Assembly: GCA_036677505.1 (NCBI GenBank) | Contig: JAVBWK010000024.1 | Location: 1 to 22,980 of the forward strand | Source of the DNA: UBA2227 sp036677505 | GTDB taxonomy: Bacteria > Bacillota_I > Bacilli_A > Erysipelotrichales > Erysipelotrichaceae | Length of the DNA: 22,980 bases | Reading direction: 5' to 3' | Shown: positions 6,649 through 14,310 of the stretch, piece after piece | Layout of the letters: every line of letters begins with the position of its first letter | How positions within the stretch are numbered: the stretch's first letter is position 1 | Notes under the pieces: model-generated | Databases searched by the model: none | Told to the model about the DNA's origin: nothing | The model's input: only the letters and a program-made list of their open reading frames with translations | Program-made: the position numbers and the translations under genes

Positions 6649-6654
6649 TAAAAT
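6649..6654 (+). promoter_or_regulatory. Possible -10 box for tdk
   Basis: TAAAAT lies 14 nt after the rpmE terminator and just before the tdk ribosome site (GAGGTG, 6661-6666). No -35 is visible; that position falls in the terminator T-run. Confidence 0.35.
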
Positions 6655-6673
6655 GGTAACGAGGTGAAAGCGC

Positions 6674-7264
6674 ATGATGTATCATCAGTATCGCCCGGGC
6701 TATCTGGAAGTCATTGCCGGATGTATGTTTGCGGGGAAAACAGAAGAACTGATCCGTCGGATCAAAGTATTGGAATTTGCGAAAAAACGAGTGTTGGTTT
6801 TTAAACCGGCCATTGATAATCGTTATAGCAACTCAAAAATCGTATCGCATGCCGGAGCATCGGTGGATGCTTTGGTGGTTGAAAATGCCAAAGACATTTT
6901 GGATTTCATTACCCACGATGTCGACGTCGTTGCGATCGATGAAGTACAGTTTTTTGACCGCGACATCATTGCGGTATGTAATAAACTGGCCAAAGCCGGC
7001 AAACGCGTCATGGCCGCCGGACTCGATACCGATTTTCGCGCAGAACCTTTCGGTGTTATGCCGGAACTAGTGACGACTGCTGAATTTGTGACAAAACTGA
7101 CCGCAGTCTGCACAGTATGCGGTGCACCTGCGACCCGGACACAGCGTCTGGTCAATCACAAGCCGGCATCCTATCATGACCCGATCATAATGGTCGGAGC
7201 GGCGGAAAGTTATGAAGCCCGATGCCGCCATTGTCACGAAGTGAAAGACAAGCCGGAACTGTAG
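6674..7264 (+). CDS. tdk: Thymidine kinase, type II
   Basis: Phosphorylates thymidine to dTMP with ATP in the pyrimidine salvage route. The P-loop GCMFAGKTEEL (about residues 16-26), the Walker B-like AIDEVQFF and a four-cysteine zinc site (CTVC and CRHC) define the tetrameric type II enzyme found in most bacteria. At 196 aa it is full length. GAGGTG lies 7 nt before the ATG at 6674; the ATG at 6677 is the alternative. Feedback inhibition by dTTP is usual for the family. It is the first gene of the tdk-MATE-prfA-prmC run, with one base between its stop and the next start. Confidence 0.95.
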   Translation: MMYHQYRPGYLEVIAGCMFAGKTEELIRRIKVLEFAKKRVLVFKPAIDNRYSNSKIVSHAGASVDALVVENAKDILDFITHDVDVVAIDEVQFFDRDIIAVCNKLAKAGKRVMAAGLDTDFRAEPFGVMPELVTTAEFVTKLTAVCTVCGAPATRTQRLVNHKPASYHDPIIMVGAAESYEARCRHCHEVKDKPEL

Positions 7265-7265
7265 T

Positions 7266-8654
7266 ATGAGTGTATTGCCGATGTCTTTGCGTAAGTACGT
7301 CGGACCGAAAGAGTTTGTCAGAAAAGTCTTGTGGATCGCAGTCCCCTTGGCATTGCAACAGCTGCTCAACAGTGCGATGGGCATCGTTGACAGCATCATG
7401 GTTGCCCGCATTAATCAGGTGACAGCGGTTGGAACAGCAGCTCAAATCGAAATCCTGATGATGACCATCAGCTATGGTGCGGCGGCAGGAGCTGGGATTT
7501 ATATGGCACAGTTTTTTGGTGCCGATGACCGAAGCAATCAGCGAAGATCCTTTGGATTCGGCGTGATGCTTATATCGGTGATCTCTGTTACCTGGATGTT
7601 GGCTGCCTACTTTTTCGGAACTCAGCTTATGCAAATTTATATTAGAGATACCGCTGTGATCACTGCCAGTGTATCCTATCTCAGTATCGTACTTTTTTCT
7701 TATCTGCCCGGAGCACTGACCATGATGTTCAGTTTTGCTTATCGCTCCATACAGAAAACCGTTGTTCCGATGGTCATAGGGATTATCGCCATCCTCATCA
7801 ATGTTACTCTGAACTATGGTCTGATATTCGGTAACTTTGGTCTTCCAGAGTTAGGATTGCGTGGTGCAGCCATTGCGACTCTGATTGCCAATGTGACCGG
7901 ATGTGCGATCCATCTGATTTATGCTTATGGAAGTCGTCAGACTTTTGTCGGTTCCATATCAGACATGTTTGGCATCAGGAAGGATATGTTCTCAAAAATG
8001 TTTCGCAGAACGTATCCGTTGATCTTCAATGAGTTTTTCTTTGGTATCGGCGGGACATTATACATTGTTGCTTTTGGGATTTTGGGAACCAAAGCCATGG
8101 ACAGTTATTATGTCGGAACGCAGATTGCCAACGTTTTTATGTTCGTCATCATGGGTATCAACAATGCTAACAGTTCGATGCTGGGTGCTGAACTGGGCAA
8201 GGGCGATTTGACGGAAGCCCGCAAAAAAGGAAACTATTTCATCGGTCTGGGGTTTGCGATGTCAGTGATAACATCCCTGATCATTCTTGGTTCAGCACGG
8301 TTTCTGGTCGGATTATTTGGGTTAAGCGATCCGGAAGTCATTCGGGGTGCCATACTGATCGTGCAGATTTTCAGTTTGCGATTATCCTTACGGATGTTCA
8401 ATGTCATTGTATTTTCCTCATTGCGAGCCGGAGGAGATTCTCGTTTCTTAGCTTTTTTGGATGCAGGAATACTATGGATGGTCGGCTTACCGATGGCTTT
8501 TATTTTGGTTGGTGTATTCAATATTCGAAACATTGCCTTGGTTTTCTTGCTGGTTCAGATCGAACAGCTGGTGCGTGTCATCATCGGTATGAAACGCTAC
8601 ATTCAGGGTACCTGGTTGAAAAATTTAACGCAAGAGATTGCGGCGGAGGTTTAG
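7266..8654 (+). CDS. MATE family multidrug/cation exporter
   Basis: A 462-aa membrane protein with about twelve hydrophobic helices, arranged as two six-helix halves, which fits the MATE fold. The first helix begins after a short basic N-terminus (WIAVPLALQQLLNSAMGIVD), and the VDSIMVARI segment and the GAELGKGD loop before the second half's helices are typical. MATE proteins export organic cations or metabolites driven by Na+ or H+; the substrate here cannot be told. It starts one base after the tdk stop without an evident ribosome site of its own, suggesting translational coupling. A transporter between tdk and prfA is not part of the B. subtilis order and is probably a lineage-specific insertion. 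Confidence 0.9.
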   Translation: MSVLPMSLRKYVGPKEFVRKVLWIAVPLALQQLLNSAMGIVDSIMVARINQVTAVGTAAQIEILMMTISYGAAAGAGIYMAQFFGADDRSNQRRSFGFGVMLISVISVTWMLAAYFFGTQLMQIYIRDTAVITASVSYLSIVLFSYLPGALTMMFSFAYRSIQKTVVPMVIGIIAILINVTLNYGLIFGNFGLPELGLRGAAIATLIANVTGCAIHLIYAYGSRQTFVGSISDMFGIRKDMFSKMFRRTYPLIFNEFFFGIGGTLYIVAFGILGTKAMDSYYVGTQIANVFMFVIMGINNANSSMLGAELGKGDLTEARKKGNYFIGLGFAMSVITSLIILGSARFLVGLFGLSDPEVIRGAILIVQIFSLRLSLRMFNVIVFSSLRAGGDSRFLAFLDAGILWMVGLPMAFILVGVFNIRNIALVFLLVQIEQLVRVIIGMKRYIQGTWLKNLTQEIAAEV

Positions 8655-8655
8655 A

Positions 8656-9729
8656 ATGGAAGCTTTATTTACACGATGTCAGAAAATTCAGGATCGTTAT
8701 AACGAGCTGGATGAGTTACTGATGAGTCCGGAAGTATTATCCAATGCAAAAGAAATGGGTAAACTCGCTAAAGAACAGTCACAGTTGCGTCAGGTAGTCG
8801 AATCGTTTGAAAAACTGGTTCAGGCAACCAAGCATTTAGAAGATGCAAAACATATGCTCGAGCACGATGAAGATGAAGAGATGGTTGCTATGGCTGAGAT
8901 GGAAATCGAAGAACTTGAGCCGCAGATTGCAGAATTGGTTTCAAAACTGGAAGTCATGCTTATTCCCAAAGATCCGCACGATGACAAGAATGCTATTTTT
9001 GAGATCCGCGGTGCTGCCGGCGGGGATGAAGGAAATATTTTTGCGGGAGATTTGTTTCGCATGTATTCAAAGTATGCGGAATCGCAAGGTTGGAAAGTGG
9101 AAATCTACGAGGCTATCGAAGCAACAGCTGGCGGGTACACGCTGATCTCATTTATCGTCAAAGGTGATGAAGTCTATCGTTCGATGAAATACGAATCAGG
9201 TGCGCACCGTGTTCAGCGGGTACCGAAGACGGAAACCCAAGGGCGTATTCATACATCCACGGCTACGGTTTTGGTCATGCCGGAAACCGAAGTGGAAGAT
9301 ATCGACATCAATCCCGCCGATTTGATTTTTGAAACTCATCGTGCTTCAGGTGCCGGTGGACAACATGTTAATAAGACGGATTCAGCCGTACGCATTACCC
9401 ACGTTCCTACCGGAATATCTGTCAACTGTCAGGACGGCCGTTCACAACATGATAATCGGGACAGAGCGCTTAAGATGGTGTATGCCCGTGTCTATGAAGA
9501 GTATCAGCGAAAAGCGGATGAGGAAAAAGGAGTTGAACGCCGTTCAAAAATCGGTAAAGGGGATCGTTCTGAGAAGATCCGCACGTACAATTATCCTCAA
9601 AACCGTGTCACCGATCATCGCATCGGACTGACCTTACAGAAACTCGATTGGATCGTAGAAGGCCGTATGGAAGAAATCATTGATGCCTTGCTCGCTGAAG
9701 AGCAACGTCAGAAACTGGCGGGCGAATAA
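8656..9729 (+). CDS. prfA: Peptide chain release factor 1
   Basis: RF1 reads UAA and UAG in the ribosomal A site and triggers peptide release. The decoding tripeptide Pro-Lys-Thr (in RVPKTETQGRIHTS) is the PxT motif of RF1 rather than the SPF of RF2, and GAGGQHVNK carries the catalytic GGQ loop. At 357 aa the length is normal. The ATG at 8656 has GGAGG 6 nt before it inside the end of the MATE gene; a TTG at 8638 would extend it but lacks support. The Gln of GGQ is the target of PrmC, encoded directly downstream. Confidence 0.96.
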   Translation: MEALFTRCQKIQDRYNELDELLMSPEVLSNAKEMGKLAKEQSQLRQVVESFEKLVQATKHLEDAKHMLEHDEDEEMVAMAEMEIEELEPQIAELVSKLEVMLIPKDPHDDKNAIFEIRGAAGGDEGNIFAGDLFRMYSKYAESQGWKVEIYEAIEATAGGYTLISFIVKGDEVYRSMKYESGAHRVQRVPKTETQGRIHTSTATVLVMPETEVEDIDINPADLIFETHRASGAGGQHVNKTDSAVRITHVPTGISVNCQDGRSQHDNRDRALKMVYARVYEEYQRKADEEKGVERRSKIGKGDRSEKIRTYNYPQNRVTDHRIGLTLQKLDWIVEGRMEEIIDALLAEEQRQKLAGE

Positions 9730-9730
9730 C

Positions 9731-10582
9731 ATGGCGACGTATCGTCAGACATTAAAAAAGGCAGTCGATCAGTGCCATCAGGCGGGTATCAACGAGATGT
9801 TGGCCCGCCGTTTGATGCTTGAGCTTACCGATCAGCACCAACTTAATTTATATCTGATTGATGATGAAGAAATCGATGAGAGAGTTCTCCTTGAATTTCA
9901 AGCAGGACTTCATCGCTTGTTCAACCACGAACCGCTCGCTCATATCTTGGGATATGAGTGGTTTTTCGGACGGAAATTTTCAGTAAGCAAAGATGTGTTG
10001 GTTCCCAGAGAGGAAACCGAAGAACTTATCGGGTACATCCTGTCGGATATTGATGATTTGTTTGGGCAGGGCGAACTTACTTGTGCAGATGTCGGTACAG
10101 GAAGCGGAGCCTTGGCAATTACTTTGAAAGCAGAAGAACCGCGGTGCACCGTTTGGGCAAGTGATATCAGTGAGGATGCACTTGCTGTTGCCGGTAAAAA
10201 TGCCAAGCAATTAGAGACAGAGGTGAATTTTGTGTTGGGAGATATGGCTCAACCGCTGATCGACCGCCACATAAAGCTTGATATATGCATCAGCAATCCG
10301 CCCTACATCAAAAAAGAAGAAACCGTCGAAAAATCAGTGGTCGATTATGAACCGCATGTGGCATTGTTTGGTGGTTCGGATGGCTTGGACTTATATCGCA
10401 AGCTGCTTGATCAGGCGCCGTCAATCATGAAAGAACGTTCGATGATGGCTTTTGAGATGGGTTTTGATCAACAGATTTTGTTGCACCGTGAAGTCGTTTC
10501 ACGCTTCCCTGATGCCCGGGTCGAGTTTAAAAAAGACATCAACGGTAAAGACCGGATGTGTTTTGTGTACTTCAATTGTTGA
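9731..10582 (+). CDS. prmC: Release factor glutamine methyltransferase
   Basis: PrmC methylates the Gln of the GGQ loop in release factors using S-adenosylmethionine, which improves termination. The 283-aa protein has an N-terminal helical release-factor-binding domain (about 1-75), SAM motif I VGTGSGALAI and the NPPY catalytic motif, which binds the target glutamine amide. The ATG at 9731 is one base after the prfA stop, so an upstream in-frame extension into prfA is not needed. The ribosome site is weak, consistent with coupling to prfA. No terminator follows before the toxin-antitoxin pair. Confidence 0.95.
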   Translation: MATYRQTLKKAVDQCHQAGINEMLARRLMLELTDQHQLNLYLIDDEEIDERVLLEFQAGLHRLFNHEPLAHILGYEWFFGRKFSVSKDVLVPREETEELIGYILSDIDDLFGQGELTCADVGTGSGALAITLKAEEPRCTVWASDISEDALAVAGKNAKQLETEVNFVLGDMAQPLIDRHIKLDICISNPPYIKKEETVEKSVVDYEPHVALFGGSDGLDLYRKLLDQAPSIMKERSMMAFEMGFDQQILLHREVVSRFPDARVEFKKDINGKDRMCFVYFNC

Positions 10583-10586
10583 ATAC

Positions 10587-10634
10587 GTTAAGTGTTACTT
10601 GACGGCGAACCGTTTGTGTATTACGATGTATTAC
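10587..10634 (+). promoter_or_regulatory. Toxin-antitoxin promoter and operator
   Basis: TTGACG (10599-10604), a 17-nt spacer and TACGAT (10622-10627) make a promoter. The direct repeat GTATTAC occurs at 10618-10624 and 10628-10634, exactly 10 bp apart and overlapping the -10. A near-perfect inverted repeat (10587-10593 with 10597-10603, one mismatch) overlaps the -35. Ribbon-helix-helix antitoxins commonly bind such half-turn or one-turn repeats to repress their own operon; binding here is inferred. Confidence 0.45.
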
Positions 10635-10647
10635 AGAGGTGGTCATA

Positions 10648-10860
10648 TTGGAAACTATATCATTGCGACTCTGTTCACGTGACAAAAAACTGATTCAGGA
10701 ATATGCGGATCTTATGGGTTTGACGGTTTCGGAGTTGATTCGGAAGGTCGTCATTTCCAAGATTGAAGATGATGTGGATATTCGTATATTTGATGAAGTG
10801 TACAAGGCCAATGCCAAAACATATTCATTGAAGGAAATCGAGAAAGATTTAGGACGTTAG
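10648..10860 (+). CDS. Ribbon-helix-helix antitoxin (RelB/DUF6290-like)
   Basis: A 70-aa protein if begun at TTG 10648, which has AGAGGTGG 5-6 nt before it and gives METISLRL, the usual beginning of this family. The GTG at 10639 is an alternative but overlaps the ribosome site. The N-terminal strand (ETISLRL) and two helices to about residue 43 form the DNA-binding fold. The acidic and charged C-terminal half should wrap the toxin and neutralise it. One base separates its stop from the toxin start, the standard antitoxin-first order. A TTG start may keep synthesis low. It is probably labile and autoregulates through the repeats at 10618-10634. Confidence 0.75.
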   Translation: METISLRLCSRDKKLIQEYADLMGLTVSELIRKVVISKIEDDVDIRIFDEVYKANAKTYSLKEIEKDLGR

Positions 10861-10861
10861 T

Positions 10862-11125
10862 ATGTGGATCATAAAATTCTCCTCACATGCACGACAACAA
10901 TTGCTTGGGATGGATCGGACCGTAGCTGCTTTGATCGTCGGTTATTTAAAGCGTAATCTTGAAAACCAAAAAGATCCAAGGCGGATCGGACGGGCACTCA
11001 AAGGAAAACGTCAAGATCAATGGAGATATACATTCGGTGAGACCCATATCCTGTGCTCTCTTGAGAATATGTCGATTATTGTTTTCGCCATCAACCATAG
11101 TCACAGTTTTAGTATCCATAAGTAA
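10862..11125 (+). CDS. RelE/ParE-family toxin, divergent
   Basis: An 87-aa protein with the RelE/ParE layout: N-terminal helical hairpin, a basic ALKGK segment near residue 45, then WRYTFGETHILCSLEN. Typical relatives read WRYRVGDYRI and end in GHRxxVY. Here the Arg of YRI is His, the GHR is NHS, and the terminal Tyr is Ile, so residues often needed for mRNA cleavage by RelE-type toxins are missing. It may be weakened, inactive, or act differently, as ParE-type toxins do. It follows the antitoxin by one base and is followed by a strong terminator, so the pair has a defined 3' end. Confidence 0.7.
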   Translation: MWIIKFSSHARQQLLGMDRTVAALIVGYLKRNLENQKDPRRIGRALKGKRQDQWRYTFGETHILCSLENMSIIVFAINHSHSFSIHK

Positions 11126-11134
11126 AAGCAATAG

Positions 11135-11158
11135 GCATCCCGTCGGGGATGCTTTTTT
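11135..11158 (+). terminator. Terminator after the toxin-antitoxin pair
   Basis: GCATCCC (11135-11141) pairs perfectly with GGGATGC (11146-11152) around a 4-nt loop, followed by six Ts. It ends the run beginning at tdk. Confidence 0.88.
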
Positions 11159-11181
11159 GATGAAAATAAAGTCTCAAAATA

Positions 11182-11190
11182 TGTTAAAAT
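11182..11190 (+). promoter_or_regulatory. Promoter of the YrdC-RpiB / atp operon
   Basis: TGTTAAAAT is an extended -10 like that of murA (TGGTAAAAT). No clear -35 is present. Transcription would begin near 11197, leaving about 18 nt before the ATG at 11215, which supports that start. It may drive the whole run to 20921. Confidence 0.5.
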
Positions 11191-11214
11191 AAATTGATGA
11201 AAATGGTGAATGCT

Positions 11215-12270
11215 ATGAAAACATTGGTATTGAAAAAAGAAGATGTTACAGAAATAATATCCATCCTCAATCAAGGAGGGGTCGTTGCTTTACCGACAGA
11301 TACCGTATATGGACTGGCGGTAAAGTCCGGTCACATTGAGATGATTGAAAAGCTGACCAAAATCAAAAATCGTGAAATCTTTAAGCCGTTTGTATTGTTG
11401 GTCAGCTCAAAAAACCAGATCAGTGAATTTGCGGCATTGAAACGCCGTGATTTAAAGCTGATCAAGCGATGGATGCCGGGATCTACAACCTTTATTTTTA
11501 GCAGGAAAGGAACAGGTTCGTTTAGCGGAAATCCGACGATTGCTATTCGCATGCCGGATGATCCATGGCTGATCAATATCGTTCGAAAAACCGGACCGCT
11601 CTATGTTTCCGGAGCGAATTACAGCGGTGAACAAGTTGCTCATACAACGGATGAAGTATTGTTAAAATTTGAAGGCAGGATTGAAGCCGTGGTTGATGGA
11701 ATCGGCGGGGATATAAAGTCGACGATCATCGACGCGACCGGCAGTAAGCTTGTCTTAGTGAGAGAAGGATTGGTCAGCCTTAATGAGGTTGAACGGTCAA
11801 TAACGGATGGAGGAAAAATGAAAATAGCCTTAGCTGCCGATCACGGCGGATTTGCTCATAAGGAAGTACTGAAAAAGAAACTGATCGAATGGGGATATGA
11901 TGTTGATGATTTCGGTACAAACAGTGAGGACAGTGTGGATTATTCCGATTATATATACCCGGCATCTAAGGCTGTCAGTGAAGGCCGTGCGGATAAAGGA
12001 ATCATCCTGTGCGGCACCGGGATCGGGGCATCGATTACTGCCAATAAAGTCAACGGCATCCGATGTGCGTTGGTCAGTGATGTGACCGTCGCTGAAGTGA
12101 CGCGATTACATAATGACAGCAATGTGCTGGCCATGGGCGGCAGAGTCCTCAGTGAAGATACCATGCTAAAAATTGCCCGCATCTGGCTTGAAACACCATT
12201 TAGCGAAGATGCCCGTCATCAGCGGCGGATCAGTAAAATTGCGGAAATCGAAAAAGCGGAGGAAAAATGA
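11215..12270 (+). CDS. rpiB: Fusion of a divergent YrdC domain with ribose-5-phosphate isomerase B
   Basis: One uninterrupted frame of 351 codons. Residues 1-201 are a YrdC/Sua5-like domain (PTDTVYGLA near 27, KNR at 51-53, IRMPDDP at 111). Two motifs differ from the canonical copy at 5271: PGSTT replaces PGPLT, and SGAN (132-135) replaces PSAN, losing the Ser of the SxN motif. Residues 202-351 are a complete 150-aa RpiB, interconverting ribose 5-phosphate and ribulose 5-phosphate, with ADHGG and the catalytic Cys in CGTGIG. GGAGGAAAAATG at 11809-11820 provides a full ribosome site for RpiB alone. The start ATG 11215 has GGTGA 5 nt before it; TTG 11194 and ATG 11197/11203 are less likely. The stop overlaps glyA by 4 nt. 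Confidence 0.85.
   Translation: MKTLVLKKEDVTEIISILNQGGVVALPTDTVYGLAVKSGHIEMIEKLTKIKNREIFKPFVLLVSSKNQISEFAALKRRDLKLIKRWMPGSTTFIFSRKGTGSFSGNPTIAIRMPDDPWLINIVRKTGPLYVSGANYSGEQVAHTTDEVLLKFEGRIEAVVDGIGGDIKSTIIDATGSKLVLVREGLVSLNEVERSITDGGKMKIALAADHGGFAHKEVLKKKLIEWGYDVDDFGTNSEDSVDYSDYIYPASKAVSEGRADKGIILCGTGIGASITANKVNGIRCALVSDVTVAEVTRLHNDSNVLAMGGRVLSEDTMLKIARIWLETPFSEDARHQRRISKIAEIEKAEEK
11809..11820 (+). promoter_or_regulatory. Internal ribosome site and start of RpiB
   Basis: GGAGG at 11809-11813 is 4 nt before ATG 11818, and the 15-base context through AAA is identical to that at the glyA start (12258-12272). A TAA at 11801-11803 in the +1 frame lies just upstream, where the stop of a separate YrdC gene would be expected. 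RpiB could therefore be made both alone and as part of the fusion. Confidence 0.6.
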
Positions 12271-13490
12271 AAGATTCAGTCATAAAACATGCGATCGATC
12301 AGGAGTTGAATCGACAACGTCAGAATATCGAGCTGATAGCATCTGAAAACTATGTCTCACAGGATGTTCTGGAAGCCATGGGGAGCGTACTAACTAATAA
12401 ATATGCGGAAGGATATCCTCATAAACGATATTACGGCGGATGCGAATTTGTGGATGTTGTTGAAGATTTGGCCAGAGAACGGTTGATCGAAATCTTCGGG
12501 TGCGAACATGCCAATGTCCAACCTCACTCCGGCTCACAAGCCAATATGGCTGTCTATATGACGGTATGTAAACCAAATGATACGATCTTGGGTATGGATT
12601 TGAGTTCAGGGGGACATCTGACACACGGACATCCGATGAACTTTTCCGGAAAACTGTACAACTTTGTCAGTTATGGCGTTAAAAAAGATGATGAAACCAT
12701 TGATTATGATGATGTTCGCGAGAAAGCATTGGCTGCTAAACCAAAACTGATCGTTGCCGGAGCAAGCGCTTATCCAAGAATCATCGATTTCAAGCGATTC
12801 AGAGAGATTGCGGATGAAGTCGGTGCATATCTTATGGTCGATATGGCTCACATTGCAGGTCTGGTGGCGTCCGGTCATCACCCCTCGCCGATACCTTATG
12901 CGCATTTTGTTACTTCTACGACCCATAAAACGTTGCGAGGGCCGCGCGGCGGCATCGTTTTATGTAAAAAAGAGTTTGCTCAGGAGTTGGACAAAAATGT
13001 ATTCCCGGGCATGCAAGGCGGACCGCTGATGCATATCATTGCAGCGAAAGCGGTAAGTTTCTATGAAATCCTTCAGTCGGACTTTAAAGGCTATCAGTCG
13101 CAGGTCGTAGCCAATGCGAAAGCTCTTGCGGATGAACTTAAGAAACAGGGATTCCGGATTGTTTCTGACGGAACCGATAATCATCTGGTTTTGGTGGATG
13201 TGAAAACAAATTTCTCTTTGACCGGTAAAGAAGCGGAAAGACGATTGGATTTGGTAGGAATCACCTGTAATAAAAATACGATTCCGTATGACACTGAAAA
13301 ACCGTTTATTACCAGCGGTATCCGTTTGGGAACACCGGCTATGACAACGCGGGGATTAAAGGAAGACCAGTTCAGAGAGATTGCACGCTGGATATTCCGT
13401 GTTATCAAAGATGGAGATAAGCAGGAAGTATTGGATGAAGTGCTGAAAGAAGTCAGACAACTCACGGATCATTATCCGCTGTATCAATAG
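12267..13490 (+). CDS. glyA: Serine hydroxymethyltransferase
   Basis: PLP enzyme converting serine and tetrahydrofolate to glycine and 5,10-methylene-tetrahydrofolate, the main source of one-carbon units for thymidylate, purines and methionine. The 407-aa length is standard. The N-terminal LIASENYVS and YAEGYPHKRYYGGCE form the substrate and folate region, GSQANMAVY and DMAHIAGLVA contact PLP, and the Lys of TSTTHKTLRGPRGG forms the Schiff base. Its ATG overlaps the stop of the YrdC-RpiB gene (ATGA), with GGAGG upstream, so the two are coupled. The rpiB-glyA-upp-atp order matches B. subtilis. Confidence 0.97.
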   Translation: MKDSVIKHAIDQELNRQRQNIELIASENYVSQDVLEAMGSVLTNKYAEGYPHKRYYGGCEFVDVVEDLARERLIEIFGCEHANVQPHSGSQANMAVYMTVCKPNDTILGMDLSSGGHLTHGHPMNFSGKLYNFVSYGVKKDDETIDYDDVREKALAAKPKLIVAGASAYPRIIDFKRFREIADEVGAYLMVDMAHIAGLVASGHHPSPIPYAHFVTSTTHKTLRGPRGGIVLCKKEFAQELDKNVFPGMQGGPLMHIIAAKAVSFYEILQSDFKGYQSQVVANAKALADELKKQGFRIVSDGTDNHLVLVDVKTNFSLTGKEAERRLDLVGITCNKNTIPYDTEKPFITSGIRLGTPAMTTRGLKEDQFREIARWIFRVIKDGDKQEVLDEVLKEVRQLTDHYPLYQ

Positions 13491-13501
13491 GAGGAAGAGT
13501 T

Positions 13502-14122
13502 ATGTTACATGTTTTAAACCATCCGCTGATTACCCATAAGCTGGCTATCATGCGCAGCGTTACGACCGGAACGAAAGATTTCCGTGACAATCTGGAAGAA
13601 ATCGCCGGATTGATGGCTTACGAAATCTCACGCGATATACCAGTGAAACCGGTCGTGATTCAAACGCCGATGGGTTTATGCAATACTTTCGAGATGGCTA
13701 AGGATATTGTTTTGGTGCCTATCCTTCGTGCCGGATTAGGTATGGTCGATGGCATTTTGAATCTGATACCGACAGCAAAAGTCGGGCATGTCGGTTTGTA
13801 TCGTAATGAAGAAACGTTACAACCGGTAGAATATTATGCCAAATTTCCGTCAAACTCACCTGAATCTGTGGTGATGATCCTTGATCCGATGCTTGCGACC
13901 GGAGGTTCGGCTTCTGCTGCGATTACCTCTCTTAAGAATCGGGGTTGCCATTCAATTAAGCTGGTCTGTCTGGTTGGAGTTCCGGAGGGTGTCGCACGCA
14001 TTGAGGCAGATCATCCGGATGTAGATATTTATCTGGCAGCTTTGGATGAAAAACTCAATGAAATCGGATATATCGTGCCTGGTTTGGGAGATGCCGGAGA
14101 TCGGATTTTCGGAACGAAATAA
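13502..14122 (+). CDS. upp: Uracil phosphoribosyltransferase
   Basis: Salvages uracil to UMP using PRPP. The 206-aa protein has the PRPP-binding loop in MILDPMLATGGSA (about residues 125-137), the flexible-region YRNEETLQPVEYY, and the C-terminal GLGDAGDRIFGT uracil-binding signature. AGGAGGAAG lies directly before the ATG. Its last stop base is the first base of atpZ (TAATG), linking pyrimidine salvage to the ATP synthase genes as in Bacillus. Confidence 0.97.
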   Translation: MLHVLNHPLITHKLAIMRSVTTGTKDFRDNLEEIAGLMAYEISRDIPVKPVVIQTPMGLCNTFEMAKDIVLVPILRAGLGMVDGILNLIPTAKVGHVGLYRNEETLQPVEYYAKFPSNSPESVVMILDPMLATGGSASAAITSLKNRGCHSIKLVCLVGVPEGVARIEADHPDVDIYLAALDEKLNEIGYIVPGLGDAGDRIFGTK

Positions 14123-14310
14123 TGAAAAGGGCACTTGTCATCGCTCTGCAGCTGGGATTTTCCATCGGTGGGATGATTACTGTTTCGACATTATTGGGAC
14201 TATGGCTGGATAGATTGTTGAAATCAACTCCATGGCTGACGATCATCGGCTGCTTATTGGGTGTAGCGAGTGCTTTTAAATACCTGATTGATTGGACACG
14301 TGAAAACTAA
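14122..14310 (+). CDS. atpZ: AtpZ/AtpI-type small membrane protein
   Basis: A 62-aa protein with two predicted helices (about residues 6-28 and 38-56) and the short loop LDRLLKSTPW between, matching the ATPase_gene1 family at the start of atp operons. AtpZ has been linked with AtpI to assembly of the c ring and to Mg2+ or Ca2+ handling; its role here is inferred. It overlaps upp and atpI by one base each (TAATG on both sides), so translation is coupled throughout. Confidence 0.8.
   Translation: MKRALVIALQLGFSIGGMITVSTLLGLWLDRLLKSTPWLTIIGCLLGVASAFKYLIDWTREN

Noticed and set aside
7185..7634. Minus-strand open frame of 149 codons across tdk and the MATE gene
   Set aside because: A shadow spanning two well-supported genes; its composition is typical of antisense frames.
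10583..10603. Inverted repeat after prmC as a terminator
   Set aside because: No T-run follows and the stem has a mismatch; it overlaps a -35 box and fits an operator better.
11126..11214. Riboswitch ahead of the YrdC-RpiB/glyA/upp operon
   Set aside because: The space holds the toxin terminator, a -10 and an approximately 18-nt leader, too short for a known riboswitch.
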